From Mercurialis annua (taxonomy: Eukaryota > Streptophyta > Magnoliopsida > Malpighiales > Euphorbiaceae), in the NCBI RefSeq assembly GCF_937616625.2, contig NC_065576.1, positions 37,412,628 through 37,476,627 of the forward strand: DNA of 64,000 nt, in the 5' to 3' direction. The notes beneath the pieces were generated by a model that had not been told where the DNA came from, did no database searches, and was given only the letters and a program-made list of their open reading frames with translations. The position numbers and the translations under genes are program-made. This document shows positions 1 to 11,715 of the stretch, piece after piece. How positions within the stretch are numbered: the stretch's first letter is position 1; each line of letters starts with the position of its first letter.

Positions 1-213
1 ACTTTTTAAATAGAATGAAAAAAGTATATTTTTTTGAAAAATAAATATTATTTTTATTTAACATTCACATAATGTTAGATATAATTGGCACATCGGCAAA
101 AAAATTCACATTCGATGACTATATTGAGACATATATCGATTTTATTGTCATTTAACGAGTTGTAAATGGTATGGTTTTCTTGTTTGTTAAAATTTCATTC
201 TTTATAAATTCTA

Positions 214-523
214 GGGTTAATGTCATAAAAATTTACCAATTTTACACGTTTTCTCATTTTAATCACGCAGTTTAAATTTTCTCATTTTCATGCACGAACT
301 ATCATTTTTTTCTCAAATTCATGCGCGGTGCTGAGGTGTCACGGCTCCATTGTTGTAATTCACTGAGGTGGAGGTCATTTTACACCAATGAATGAGTGTC
401 ACCTCAGCACCGTGCATGCATTTGAGAAAAAGAGGTAGTTCGTGCATGAAAATGAGAAAATTTAAACTGTGTGTTTAAAATAAAAAAACGTGTAAAGTTC
501 GTGATCTTTTTTAACATTAACCC
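214..523. mobile_element. Palindromic MITE, Mutator-like, copy 1
   Basis: The two halves are inverted copies of each other. It opens with GGGTTAATGTCATAAAAA and closes with CATTAACCC; inner arms (tcatgcacgaact / agttcgtgcatga) also pair. Flanks TAAATTCTA (205-213) and TAAATTTTA (524-532) match at 8 of 9 bases, fitting the 9-bp target duplication of Mutator-type elements. It has no coding capacity. A second copy of the family starts at 63783. Confidence 0.8.
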
Positions 524-532
524 TAAATTTTA

Positions 533-1681
533 TACTTATCTATATCCGTTGTGTTTATTTGTTTTTTCCCTCTCATTAAAGACATTAAGTTTTAACTTCG
601 GCTTATAAATTTTCTAAATTTCAATTTTGATAATACAAACTGTCAGTCATCTATTTTTTTCTTAACATAATTTAACGTTGTGCAGCCAAATAATTTAAAA
701 CAATTAATTTCGAGACACGTAAACTTCATGTATTTAACTCTCTTTTTTCTACAACTGTCGTCAGACCTTCTCCAGTCCTGAACCACTATTCTTCTAGTAG
801 AGCAATTTGGGTCTAAGAACTATGGACTTTGCAGAATCATCATTTACCAATTCATAGCACTTGTGTGGAGAAAAGAAGCCAATGAAACCATTATATAAAA
901 TTATAAAAGATATTTACCAATCTTGATTTAAGGTAATAAAAATAATTTAAATTGCCTTTAAAATATTGTTTGTCATAATTGTATCCTAACCTCATTTAGC
1001 ATTCATTATACATTACATATTATGTTTAATTATCATTAATTTATAATAGAAATAAATATATATGTGTTTTATATGTATAAAATCAAATTGAAAACAATGG
1101 TTACAATTCGTTAAACTGAATATGTTAAATGATCGAGACAAAAGACTTAAGGATTAAAAGATAGATATTCACTAAGAAATTAAGAGTACTCCAATTTTAT
1201 GTTTATGAAACTAACATGAAATGTTAAAAATACCACTGAAGTTATAATTGGTGTCAAACATGGGTTTAAACATATTCTTTTTTAGTAATCTATTATTTAG
1301 TGTGTTCTCTAAAATAAATTTGATGATATTCAGACCTCAACAAACCTCTAAACGTAAAATTCGGAGCTTTCAAGGCGTAAGAAGTCATAAAAGACACACT
1401 TGTAAATAGTTTGATCAAATTGGTCGGTTTAGTTGTGACTTACCTATTTTGTAAATTGTTTTGTTTTATAATCGCTGTGAAGTAACAAAAAATTAGAATA
1501 ATTGCAATGTTTTAGATGTTTATGGAAAAATTTGTAAAGTTGAGAGACTAAATTTACCATACCCAAATCCTTGTGGCCCTAGAAATCCTTTTTGATATTT
1601 TCACCAAAACAACCTTTTTGCCACCTTTTTCATGGCATGCATAAATACAAATTTAATACTTAAATATAGTTCTAAGTTAAT
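533..1681. other. Intergenic, no gene seen
   Basis: AT-rich sequence without a convincing reading frame, repeat or RNA signature on either strand. Confidence 0.6.
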
Positions 1682-1847
1682 TGATGGATACCGAATCCTA
1701 CCCTAATTATAGTGGAGCCGAGTCACAGGAGATCCACTCTCAGGTGATACTGGACTCCCATCGGAAGAACAAAATATATAAGGAAGACGGCCAAATCCAT
1801 AGGATTCGCCGATATATCATTCAACAAGACAAAGAACGAATCCCTTA
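1682..1847 (+). mobile_element. Left part of an LTR-like fragment split by LINE copy 1
   Basis: This stretch and 7241-7660 become contiguous once the LINE and one target duplication are removed. It starts TGATGG, is richer in GC than its surroundings, and leads into a segment with LTR-like promoter features. Its last 17 bases (1831-1847) are the left copy of the LINE target duplication. I infer an old Gypsy-type LTR; no internal coding region remains beside it. Confidence 0.45.
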
Positions 1848-1861
1848 ATAAAAAAAGCGTC

Positions 1862-3442
1862 ATGTCTCTCCCACCCCGAAACCCCAACCCTAACCCTCAA
1901 CGAAACCCTAATCCACAACGAACCACCACAACCTATCAAACTCCGGCCACCACCCAGTCACCCTCACCCAGTCATGACGCTCAACACCTTAACCCAGTTT
2001 TCTACTTTGAAAACTATCCGGACGACTGGACTTATATCCATCTACAACAAGCTTTTTTGAAATTTGGAGTGGCAGGTAGGGTAACCCTTGCAAGGAAGAG
2101 GAACGCTAGCAATAAGCGTTTCAGATTTTTTCGACCTAATCCGGAGGAGGATCTTTCAACAGTTAAAACCCGTCTGAATAGGGTTAACATCGGTTATTAT
2201 CGAATTAGGGCGTTCGAATCCAGATACCCTCATAGGCACAAGACTTCATCATCTGATTTTCCAAGAAAGATTGATCGACTACCTGTGAACAATCCTCTTG
2301 TTTGTCAGCAGATTTTTAATCCGGCTCTCCGTGATGGTAGATCATATTCCCAAGTTCTTGGAACTTCACCGCTAGTTTATTCTCCATCGTTTGACTCCTT
2401 TTCAGCATTATCAGATTCTCTAATCCTCACTGTTAAGGAATTGGAATCCATTCTTCAGTCTGCAGCTTTCCTTAAGCAAAAAGGGGTGTTGTTTGAATCT
2501 TTGTCTTTCTTGGGAGGGAAGGATCTTTTGATAAAATTTGCATCAACAGCTGCTAAACAAGTGTTTGAATCAATTACCTTTCCCTCTTTGCTGGATTTTA
2601 TGGAATCCTTTAAACCTTGTGATGCTTTTGCTGTGAGCAAAACGCGGTTTGTTTGGCTGAATGTGGTAGGCGTACCTTATTGTGCATGGGAGAAAGACTT
2701 TTTCATGCAACTTGGTAATCGTTTTGGTGATGCAATAACGGTTCACCCACTAGTTCTCTCAAAGGAAAGGCTTGATACAGGCTCAGTTCTGATTTCTACA
2801 TCACATGATCATATCCAAGGACAACTCCCAATTCTGTTGAATGGCAAAGAATTTGTGGTTCACCTTGCTGAATCTGATACTCCTATTATGCTGGAAGATG
2901 ATATCGAGGATGGTTCAGATTACGAGGAGGATTCTTTGGATAGTAACGGCTCCGAGCATATTCCAACTGCAGTTAATAACAGTTCAGTGGCAGTCCATGG
3001 TCTATGAAGTACCTCTTCACCAGCATTTCCTATTGATTCTGCAAACGGGATGTCTCAATCAGCTTCCATCTCTAGAAAGGTATCAGCAACTAAAGGTCAT
3101 GCTGAGACGGTAATTACACCTACTAATCTGCACTCTTCTGATGATATAACGCCAAGGAATTTTTCGGGTTTCATTAATCATAGAAGGAAACATAAAAGAA
3201 TTAATTCAGCTGGGAACTTAATTTCTTTGATTCCGCAAAGAGGGGATTCTGAAACTTCGTTTTCAGATGGCTTAATAGAACACAGAAATCAGATTAATTT
3301 TGTTAAGATAAAAGCAGTTGGTGACGCGAAAAGAGCATGGAATGTTGGTCTGCAATTGGGGTTGTACTCACAAGAAAATGAAACTGAAATCGTGGAGCTC
3401 TTATCACAAGGAATTATGAAGGATCTCCAATCGAGATCTTGA
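1862..3442 (+). pseudogene. LINE copy 1 ORF1, RNA-binding protein with one stop
   Basis: Nucleic-acid-binding ORF1 of the LINE, about 526 codons. The first 25 residues are Pro/Asn/Gln/Arg-rich and encoded by CCCTAA-like DNA. An RRM-like fold follows at about residues 46-120: the RNP2-like segment is VFYFENYP and the RNP1-like segment is KRFRFF, where the usual Gly is Arg (copy 2 keeps KRFGF). An acidic linker leads to a conserved tail around WNVGLQLGLYS. A TGA at 3005-3007 interrupts the frame, but the same frame stays open from there to 3442, so this is one recent nonsense change. ORF2 begins 34 bp downstream. In the family, ORF1 coats the element's RNA. Confidence 0.9.
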
Positions 3443-3476
3443 ATATTTTCCTTCATCCAGGTTATACTCATTTTTT

Positions 3477-6400
3477 ATGTCGCAAATATTAAATTTTGTT
3501 ACTTGGAATTGTCGTGGAGGATTGTCGTATACTAGGAAGCATCGCTTTATTCGTTCTTTGGTTTCTTCTCATAATCTTTCTCTTTTAGGTCTTGTTGAGA
3601 CTAAAAAAGAATTATTTGATGACTTTGGTATTCGTTTGCTTTGGCCGAATCTTGATTTTGATTACAGTTTTGTTCCTTCTATCGGGGCCTCGGGTGGACT
3701 TCTTTGTATCTGGAACCATAATTTGATTTCTCCATCGAGGATTTTTAAAGCTAATAGATGGATTAGCTTAGACTTTAATTGGGGTGAGTTACTTATTCGT
3801 TATATATTGGTATATGCTAGTAACTGTGCTAGAGAAAGGGCTTTGCTTTGGCAGGAAATTCTTCCTGAACTTACTCCGGATAGAATTTGTATTGTTGTGG
3901 GTGATTTTAACGAAATTCTTGAACCTTCAGAGCGATTTAATTGTACTGGCTACTCGTCGTCTATGCTTGACTTCTCCGCTTTCATCTCTGATTCATCTCT
4001 TGTTGAGACTATTTTGAATGGCAGATTTTTCACGTGGCAGAATTCTTTTGCTAGATCAAAGATTGATCGTTGCTTCATGTCTCCTTCGGCATTCACAGCC
4101 TGGCCGAATGGTATTCTTAAAGCTCTTCCCAAGTCATATTCAGATCATATTCCCATCCTTTACTGTTCGGATTTGGCTAAGGATTGGGGACCGAAACCTT
4201 TCAAATCCATAAACGCTTGGTGGAGTAATAAAGATTTCGGTTTGTTTGTTCAGCATACTTGGGACTCTATTTCTGACAAGCTGCCTAACGCCAATCTTGT
4301 CACTAAACTGAGAGAGCTTCGGACAGCCACTAAAGTTTGGAACCGAGAGGTTTTTGGTGATTTAAATACAAATCTTGCTACCCTTCAAGCGGACATTTCA
4401 GCCCTGGAAGCGCAAACAGATTTTAACAGTTTATCGGAGGAAGAGAGTTCTAAGCTTGCCGGTCTTAATGCTGAGTTCGATCAGATTTCTAAACACTTAG
4501 AATCTCTTTGGCATCAAAAATCAAGGGTTAACTGGAATCTCAATGGGGACAGAAATACAAAATATTTTCATACAATTGCTTCTATTCAATCGAAAAGCAA
4601 CAGTATCTCAGAAATTCATATTGATGGAAGCTCTTATTCTTCTCCTTCCGACATTAAATTGCAGGTTAGATCTTTCTATAAGGGTCTTTTCCAAAGGGGC
4701 TCAACTGCTACTTATAGGCTGGATAATCTACCTATTCGGTCATCTCTTCTTCACAGGCAGCGTCACTTTCAGTTTGTTTTACAGAAGAAGAAATTTTGGC
4801 AACATTACTGAGCTGTGATAGTAATAAAGCACCAGGACCTGATGGTTTCAATTACTTCTTTTACAAAAAAGCATGGCCATTCCTTAAGCAAGACTTCTTA
4901 TCCTTATTCTCCGGCTTCTATGATACTGCTTCCTTTCCTGTGGGTCTCAATACAGCTTTCCTGGTTTTGATTCCGAAATTTCAAGGTGCCTATGATATTA
5001 AGGATTTTCGACCCATCAGTCTGATCAATGGGGTGTTTAAACTTTTATCTAAGGTCATTGCGAACAGACTCTCTCCTGTTCTTCCCCTTATTATTCCTGA
5101 AAGCCAGTTCGGTTTCATCAAAGGACGGAGTATTCATGATTGCCACATGATAGCCACTGATCTTATTCACTTGGTCAAGAAGAGGAGAGACGAAGTTTTT
5201 ATTTTAAAGCTTGATTTCAGAAAAGCTTTTGACTCTATTTCATGGAGTTTCATCATAAATATGCTTAAAAGGATGAACTTTGATCAGAAGTGGATAGCCT
5301 GGATTTCATCCTTTTTTGATTCAGCTCAGCTCTCTGTCCTCTTAAATGGAAGTCCAACTGAAAATTTCTTTATGGGTAGAGGGGTTCGTCAAGGAGATCC
5401 TATCTCGCCAATGCTCTTCGTTTTAGCTGTGGACTGTTTGAGGGCTCTTTTATCCAAAGCGGTCAGCGTGGGTCTTCTTTCTGGGATTCATATTGATGGT
5501 CTAGAAGATGAAATTTCCATTCTTCAGTTTGCGGATGACACCCTTCTTTTTATTCCGAATGACTTACAGATGATTGACAATCTTCTTGGTATTCTGCGAT
5601 GTTTTGAGTTGATTTCTGGGCTTAAAATCAACTACCAAAAGTCGTCTATTATTGGTATTAATGTTGATTCTTCCTCTTTGGCTAGTGCGTCAGATATATT
5701 AGGGTGTAAAATTGAAGAATTTCCAGTCACTTATTTAGGCCTTCCTCTCTCAGATAGGGCTGTTGGTATAAAGGCTTGGGACCCGATGGTTGCTAATTTC
5801 TCCTCTCAACTTTCATCATGGAGAGGTAATCTTTTATCTCCTGCGGGTAGGCTTATTTTAATCAAGTCCGTCCTCTGTAGTTTACCGGTTTACTACTTAT
5901 GTTCTTTTCGTATTCCTTGTGCGGTTTCTGCTTCTCTTGAGCGTATTATGAGAAGATTTCTGTGGAATGGGAATGTTGATTTTCGGGGCTTTAGTAAAGT
6001 CGCTTGGCAAGATGTTTGTGTTCCTTTCTCAAAAGGAGGTCTTAATATTACTCCTTTGCACACTAGAAACATTTGTTTACTTATGAAGTGGTTGTGGAAG
6101 TTGATGGTGTGTAATGACAATTCTCTTTGGTTTGCTGTGGTCTCTTCAAGCTCCTCCATTAACAATTGGTTTGATTTAGATTCAGCTAATACTCTCCAAT
6201 TTTCCCATTTATGGAAAGGTATTTTTAGAGTCTGTGTTAAGAATAAAGACGCCTGGAATTGTTTTATTAGCTCGGTCTCCATGACGATAGGTGACGGCAC
6301 TCAGATAAGATTTTGGCAAGATCGCTGGCTGCATGAACCATTGGTTTCGGTTTTTCCAGATTTATTTCGGCTTTCCAGAAACAAACACGACATGGTTGCT

Positions 6401-7147
6401 TCTATCTTTGATCCTAGGCTGAATTCTTTCAGTCATTTTTCTTGGTCAAGAAGATTAAGGATAGGAGAGCAGGAGCAACTAGATCAGCTGCAAATGTTGC
6501 TGCCGCGGGCAGAAAATCTGCAGGAAGCAAAAGACGGATTTTCTTGGCTCAATTCAGCAGAATTTTCAGTGGCTTCGATGTCATCTATTTTCACAGCAGC
6601 TAGCATTGGTCCCCAGGTCAGAACTTCTTTTCTGGCTTCATCAATATGGAAGGAGGTGTTGCCTCCAAGGATACAATTTTTTGTTTGGTTGTTGGCTCGT
6701 AATCGAATTTCTTTAAACGAGACTTTAGTGAGAAGAGGAGTTCTTGATCCTGTTCATATTTTCTGCAATAGCTGTGATTGCGAGGAATCAGCAATTCACA
6801 TTGTTCTTCATTGCAAAGTGGCGTGGAGCTTCTGGAATTGTATTCTGCTGAACAGCAACGTGATCTGGGTGGCTCCGTTCACTCTTGAGGACTTCTTTTT
6901 GCATTGGATGGCTTTTGCATCGGGTAGACATCGCTCTCTTTGGAAGCTAATTTGGTTTTTTGGAGTCTGGCATCTATGGAAAGCTCGAAATAATCGTGTT
7001 TTCAGGGAAGAATCAGCAAACATTCAGAGTTTAGTCTTCTTAACGGTTTGCAAGGCCGCTGAATTTTATCGATCTAGGAATAAGAATTTCACTTATTCAG
7101 GAAATGATGTTTATCGTTCCATTGATTTTTTCTGTAACAATTCCTAG
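3477..7147 (+). pseudogene. LINE copy 1 ORF2: endonuclease-reverse transcriptase, one frameshift
   Basis: The replication enzyme. The endonuclease part begins MSQILNFVTWNCRGG and shows the catalytic-type motifs ETK, GDFNE (about 3900-3914) and SDHIP (about 4141-4155). A single frameshift near 4740 moves the reading frame. The reverse transcriptase then shows KAPGPDG, GVRQGDP and the catalytic FADD at 5528-5539. The C-terminal zinc-binding domain reads CNSCDCEESAIHIVLHC, the zf-RVT pattern. No RNase H follows, as is usual for this plant L1 group. Function (target-primed reverse transcription) is family knowledge; this copy is broken only by the frameshift. Start chosen at the Met just before WNCRG. 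Confidence 0.93.
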
Positions 7148-7240
7148 TTGGTTTGATTTTTCTCTTTTGCCGCTCATCGTTTTATGAGTGTGCTAATATA
7201 CTTACCATTTATCCAAAAAAAAAAAAGAACGAATCCCTTA

Positions 7241-7660
7241 GCACCCGCCCAAAGCGCGTCGATCCTGGGATTTGGATAGATCGCCAGATCTACTATAATA
7301 TCTCGAAATAAACTCCAACTTAGGAAGATAAGCTCTAACTTAGGAAGACGAGACTATTTAGGAAGACGTTCCTAAATAGGACTCACGTCTGAATAAGGTA
7401 GATTACACCAAATCAGGGTCAATCCCTACAAAGTAGGATTCACTTACCTACTACGACTCTACAAGGTATGCAATCATCTACTATAAGAGGAGCATGATGT
7501 ATGCCAGAAAACACAATTACATTCATATACTTATAACGCTGCTCAAAACTCTAAACTGACTTTAGCATCGGAGAGTTAATCGGACAACCACCGTCCGGTT
7601 AGCTTCTACCCTGTTTTGCAGGTACATTCACCGGTTCAGAAGGCAGACTCCATCACTAAT
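7241..7660 (+). mobile_element. Right part of the interrupted LTR-like fragment
   Basis: Continuation of 1682-1847 after the LINE. It contains a TATA-like CTATAAGAGG (about 7480), an A/C-rich transcribed-leader-like stretch, and the phrase CTGACTTTAGCATCGGAGAG (about 7555) followed by a TTTTGCAGGT segment (about 7613). I have seen this arrangement in 3' parts of plant Gypsy LTRs. Three short GGAAGA-type repeats lie at 7320-7370. No primer-binding site was recognised, so the LTR end is uncertain. Confidence 0.45.
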
Positions 7661-8092
7661 CATAGTCAATTCTAGTCAATCAAACGAGCTAAATACGCTT
7701 TAATCAGTCAAAAAGGCACTTACCGTCTACCAATTCAGAGCTGGATTCTCCATCTGGATCGCCAAAAAACTAGCAAAGAACTCAAAACGGTACTTCTGAG
7801 GACCCAATACTCACCTTTATCACTTTTTATGCATCACAGTTCAATTTTGTTAAAATCTTCCATCTAGGGTGTGTGTTTAGACATATTAATTTTTTCTACC
7901 ATAAACTGACGTATTTTTCATGATTGTCTTGCTTTGATCTTAAAAACTTGTTTAGGGCTGTTTTTACTGCTTTCCTTTAATACATTTCGATTCCAAATTT
8001 TTTCAGATGGTTTCTTACGCAATTTTGTCTTTTTTGCATAATTTTGGACTAAAACTGAACCGATGACGAACAACCTCTAGACTAGGGTTTGG

Positions 8093-8180
8093 TGGCGCCA
8101 CCGCCACCTTATTCTGGCGCCACCGCCACCTTAAAGTGGCTCCACCGCCAAGTCATCTGGTGCCGACGCCAGTTCTTCTG
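8093..8180. repeat. GC-rich 22-bp tandem repeat, four degenerate units
   Basis: Units begin TGGCGCCACCGCCACC; the first two are nearly identical, the next two are diverged and 21 bp long. It stands out in AT-rich DNA. It may belong to the LTR-like fragment upstream. Confidence 0.7.
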
Positions 8181-8189
8181 TCGCCCCCC

Positions 8190-10480
8190 AAGTTTGTCTC
8201 GACTAGGTTCAATTTTATTTTTGTGTTATCAGACTCGTTTGAGCTTAGAATTTGGCTCCATTTGAGCCCACAGATTCAAAATAATTGTAGAAATTATTAT
8301 TTTTAATTTACCGGACATGTCCCAGCATCGGTCTGCCACGTCAGATCAGTGAGATGCCATATCATCGTGGGCCTCGAAACTCAAGCCCGCCATGAACATC
8401 AACTTCCAAACATGATTCCTTGTTAGTTTGAACTCAAAATTGACCCCAGTGTGAACAAGCAGATCCGCATAAACCAAACAAGGAACTTTTGTGTTCTTCC
8501 TGGATCCAAATTCCGACTCTACAGACAGAAAAACAACAGACAACTTCTAGACACTTTCGAGCTTTAAGGTTTAACAGTATCTATAACCTTATATGTATAT
8601 CAACTATATATGGAAATGTTTATATTGTTTATCGTTGTCCAAGTATGTCCAGATCCACCATTTAAAAGGATAAATAAGATTACCACGTTAATTAGCTCTA
8701 AATTCAAGAAATCGGCTAGAAATTTTAGGACTGTCATGGAAAGCTAATTAGAGGTTGTATAGGCATTCAAAATGACATAAATAAAATCAATCCTACTTAG
8801 ACATCCAATTTAGGTTTTATGCATGCAAAATGAATAAAATCAACCTCTAACTGTTACATGATAGAAATAACAGGATTAAATGTTTGTTTAGGAGTATTTG
8901 CTATATACTCACATGCCAGTTCAGATCGAGTCATATGCGCGTCTCACATATTTTCCTGTTTTCTATATACCATCTTTCCAAATTTGTTTACTTTCCAACA
9001 TTATTATTTGTGGATTATTTGTATGATTGAAATAAGATATTTTAGACATGTCCAATAAATAAATTTAATAGCTAATTCAAGTATAAAAGTTTTAATAGTG
9101 TCAATTGAACCCGGTCTTTTGGCTTGATACATGATGCTCTTACATGTAGGCGTGTGAGGTTATTTAGTCGGTATAAAAGACATTTTTTAACTAAACCAGG
9201 TGACAATTTTATTTTTTGAAACCTAATCAAATTCGAAATCAGCCATAAATTTAGAAAAACTCTCCTGAAACCCGCTTCGCTCACAATATGGGGTCAGTTT
9301 TCTTTTTAAAGAGGGAGAATGGAGTTCCTTCTAAAACTATAATTTTCTTTAAGAAGAATTTGAAAATGTGTTTAAAACTTATTATTTGTAAGATTTTAGT
9401 GTATTAATACGCGCCAAAAGAACGAGTGTAAAGCTAAATCTTCCTTGCCTTCTTGGAAAGAAAAAAAAGCAAGCAAAATAATTATAAAAAAAGGATGATG
9501 TTAAAAAATTTCCATAGTTAGGGTTCTCCAAGTCAAAGAAAGATTTCTTAGGGAATCGGCCAAGAAAGAAAAAGCCACCACCTCTCCTCCTTTCTATTTG
9601 GTGCCATTGTCTTTTCCTTTCAAGATTGTTTAATATTTGATTTCCAACATGGCCCCATCTCTAAATCATGCATTAATTATCGTTTATAAGACTATAATAC
9701 CCTTTTAGTTAAGAATATGTTAGAAATGATTAGGCAATAATTATTTCATACACTTCAATATTATGTATAAGAAAATATAATAATACCACAATTTGAATCT
9801 CTTGCAACATTCTTGTTTCTTTGCATTAAGAGAGTACAATTGCATCTATATGATCATTAAATAGTTATCAATGGTGGATTATTATCTCAATGAAATTGTA
9901 CGAGCTAAAGTGAAGTCACATTGATCATTTTCCCAACTAAAAGCTGTTTTACTTCTTATATGTGAAGTTCTATTTGGTCATGATGACCAATAAATAAATA
10001 AAAATGGACATTTAACAAAATTGTTATGTATATGCATGCCATTCATAATAGGATTTACACTAGTAAATTCAACAATTAAAGAAGGAAAAATAAATTTTAC
10101 AATTTACAATTTTAGTTCATTTACGAAATATTTTTTAATTTTATCAGTTTGATTTATCATTATTTTTCATATTTTATAAAATATATTCACGACTCATTTG
10201 AAGTTGATATAACACGTGTTGTATGTATATGTGTATAAATTTAGCTTACTTATCGTATGTAATATCGCGTCGCGTCAGCTTAAATAGTTTGTGGATACAT
10301 TTGGCAAAGATGGAAAAAATAATAGACTAAATCGGTCAAAATTAAAAATTATGGTATATCTAACAAATGGATTAAAGTGGTAAGTAGATAAATTCATTTA
10401 GAATTAAAGAATGATAAAATTCCCAAATAATTATAAACCCTCAACAAGGGCATTATAGTCATTACACAAAATAAATGCAA
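8190..10480. other. Intergenic, upstream of the CLE gene
   Basis: No protein-coding gene is supported. Short frames here lack family resemblance and start context. It is AT-rich, with a CTCTCCTCC stretch near 9580 and no clear repeat. It probably includes the distal promoter of the CLE gene. Confidence 0.55.
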
Positions 10481-10487
10481 CACCTTT

Positions 10488-10496
10488 AATATATAC
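10488..10496 (+). promoter_or_regulatory. Possible TATA box of the CLE gene
   Basis: TAATATATA lies about 215 bp before the chosen start codon. A pyrimidine-rich tract (about 10601-10632, mostly T and TTC) between them is typical of a plant 5' leader. Position is plausible, but AT-rich DNA gives many chance matches. Confidence 0.3.
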
Positions 10497-10709
10497 TTGG
10501 ATGCTAAGTTGGTTCTTTTATTCTTCCACAAAAATAAATGTGTAACGAATTTCAAAACCTCCTTTCCATTATTCACTTTTGGTGAAGCTTCTCCTCCTAT
10601 CCTTTTCTTTTTTTTTCTTCTTCTTCTTCTTAGCCTTGGTGCTGGTTCATGGATATTGAACCCTTGTGGGCTCTTGGGGGGTGGTTCAGGCTTCATTTTT
10701 TCTATTTGC

Positions 10710-11015
10710 ATGGCAACATTAAAAACACAATCTTCATCAATTTCTCAAAATCATCACCATTTCTTCCTTTTCTTGGTTACCCTAATTTTTTTCATTTTTC
10801 TTTTGGCACTCATCATTAGCCCTACTTCCAAATCTTTAAGCAATCTACCCGCTTCTTCGATTTCGATCAGACGGATTCTCTTGGAATCATCATCAGAATC
10901 AAGCTCTTCAACCACCATGAATTTACATCCTTCGTCGAGAAAATCCAAGGGTTCAGGGTTTAAGGCTGAGGCTCATGAAGTTCCGAGTGGACCGAATCCT
11001 ATATCAAACAGGTAA
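10710..11015 (+). CDS. CLE-family peptide precursor, TDIF type (CLE41/CLE44-like)
   Basis: A 101-residue secreted-peptide precursor without introns. A hydrophobic segment at about residues 17-37 (around FFLFLVTLIFFIFLLALII) is the signal sequence. A variable Ser-rich region with basic patches follows. The C-terminus holds HEVPSGPNPISN at residues 89-100, identical to the TDIF peptide, plus a final Arg. In other plants TDIF is made in phloem, is hydroxylated on prolines, and is perceived by the PXY/TDR receptor kinase to hold back xylem differentiation and maintain cambium. The frame stays open upstream to a Met at 10497, but the Met at 10710 puts the signal sequence in the usual place and gives the usual length for CLE41/44 proteins. 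The peptide is unambiguous; which paralogue it is cannot be told from one locus. Confidence 0.93.
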   Translation: MATLKTQSSSISQNHHHFFLFLVTLIFFIFLLALIISPTSKSLSNLPASSISIRRILLESSSESSSSTTMNLHPSSRKSKGSGFKAEAHEVPSGPNPISNR

Positions 11016-11630
11016 ATCAAGAGACAAGATTTACATTACGGAGGTGATGGCGGTGGATGATGAAGATGCATGCTATAGAGAGAGTTGTAACGGTGAATTA
11101 ATTATAAATTTGTCATCTTTATGGTTATAGTTTTAGTTCATCAATTAATACTGCTTGTCCTCAGTGAGAAGTTTGTTAAGTTTGCTGTTATGTCATCACC
11201 CTTCTTTTTTTTAATTTTTTTTTTCTTTGTTTTTTGTATTGGAGGGGAGGAGAGGGTTACTTTTATTTGTTACTAGAAATGTATAGCAAGAGAGAGAGAG
11301 AGAGAGAAACTCTATTTTGATATTTATAAATATAAGTAAATATGTATTGTTTAATCCATTGTTATTTATATATACATATAGATGATGATATGGGGTAAAT
11401 TATCATTTTTGGTTAAACATGAAATGTTTTAGACTTTTTGTTTGGTTTGGTTTGTTCATAAGAAGATATGACAAGAATCTTGAAAGTTTAGAAGTCATCT
11501 AAATAAGGTAGCTAATTAATTAAGTTCTAATCTGTTTGATCTTTTTCTTTCCAGCTTCTATCATTAGTCATATGTAAATTAGGGCTTTTGATGAGTTACT
11601 TGTTTAACTACATATAAAAGATTTCATAGT
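11016..11630. other. CLE 3' region, with a GA microsatellite
   Basis: Presumed 3' UTR and downstream DNA. A (GA)n run of about 19 bases lies at 11289-11307, and a T-rich stretch at about 11205-11235. No other gene is seen. Confidence 0.55.
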
Positions 11631-11631
11631 C

Positions 11632-11715
11632 TACCTACGGGGTTGGTCCAAATGGTAAGCCGTTTGGTATCGCTTACGTAAAGTTTGGGGTTCGACCCTT
11701 ATGAATGCAGAAAAA
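11632..11715 (+). repeat. tRNA-derived SINE-like fragment
   Basis: It contains a Pol III A-box-like TGGTCCAAATGG (11644-11655) and a B-box GGTTCGACCC (11689-11698) spaced as in a tRNA gene. The arms do not make a good cloverleaf, so it is not a functional tRNA. No clear tail or target duplication was found, so this may be only the head of a SINE. Confidence 0.6.

Larger units (their letters stand above)
1848..7223 (+). mobile_element. L1-type LINE, copy 1, nearly full length
   Basis: A non-LTR retrotransposon with ORF1 and ORF2 in the plant L1 layout: RRM-type ORF1, then AP endonuclease, reverse transcriptase and a zinc-binding C-terminus, with no RNase H. It ends in a short poly(A) at about 7215-7226. 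It is flanked by a perfect 17-bp target duplication, AAAGAACGAATCCCTTA, at 1831-1847 and 7224-7240. One in-frame stop in ORF1 and one frameshift in ORF2 are the only clear lesions, so it is fairly young, but this copy cannot make both proteins. The 5' leader is only about 14 bp, so it may be slightly 5'-truncated. Confidence 0.95.

Noticed and set aside
1876..1915. Interstitial telomere repeat
   Set aside because: CCCTAA units are few and degenerate and lie in the coding start of a LINE ORF1, recurring in copy 2; this is not a telomere remnant.
10497..10709. Upstream Met of the CLE frame (172-residue version)
   Set aside because: It would place 71 residues before the signal sequence and make the precursor much longer than the family; the Met at 10710 fits.
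10394..10711. 105-residue minus-strand frame overlapping the CLE gene
   Set aside because: Antisense shadow of the pyrimidine-rich leader; Lys/Arg-rich only because of the TTC repeats.
11632..11715. Functional tRNA gene
   Set aside because: A and B boxes are present but no good acceptor stem or anticodon arm forms; a SINE remnant is more likely.
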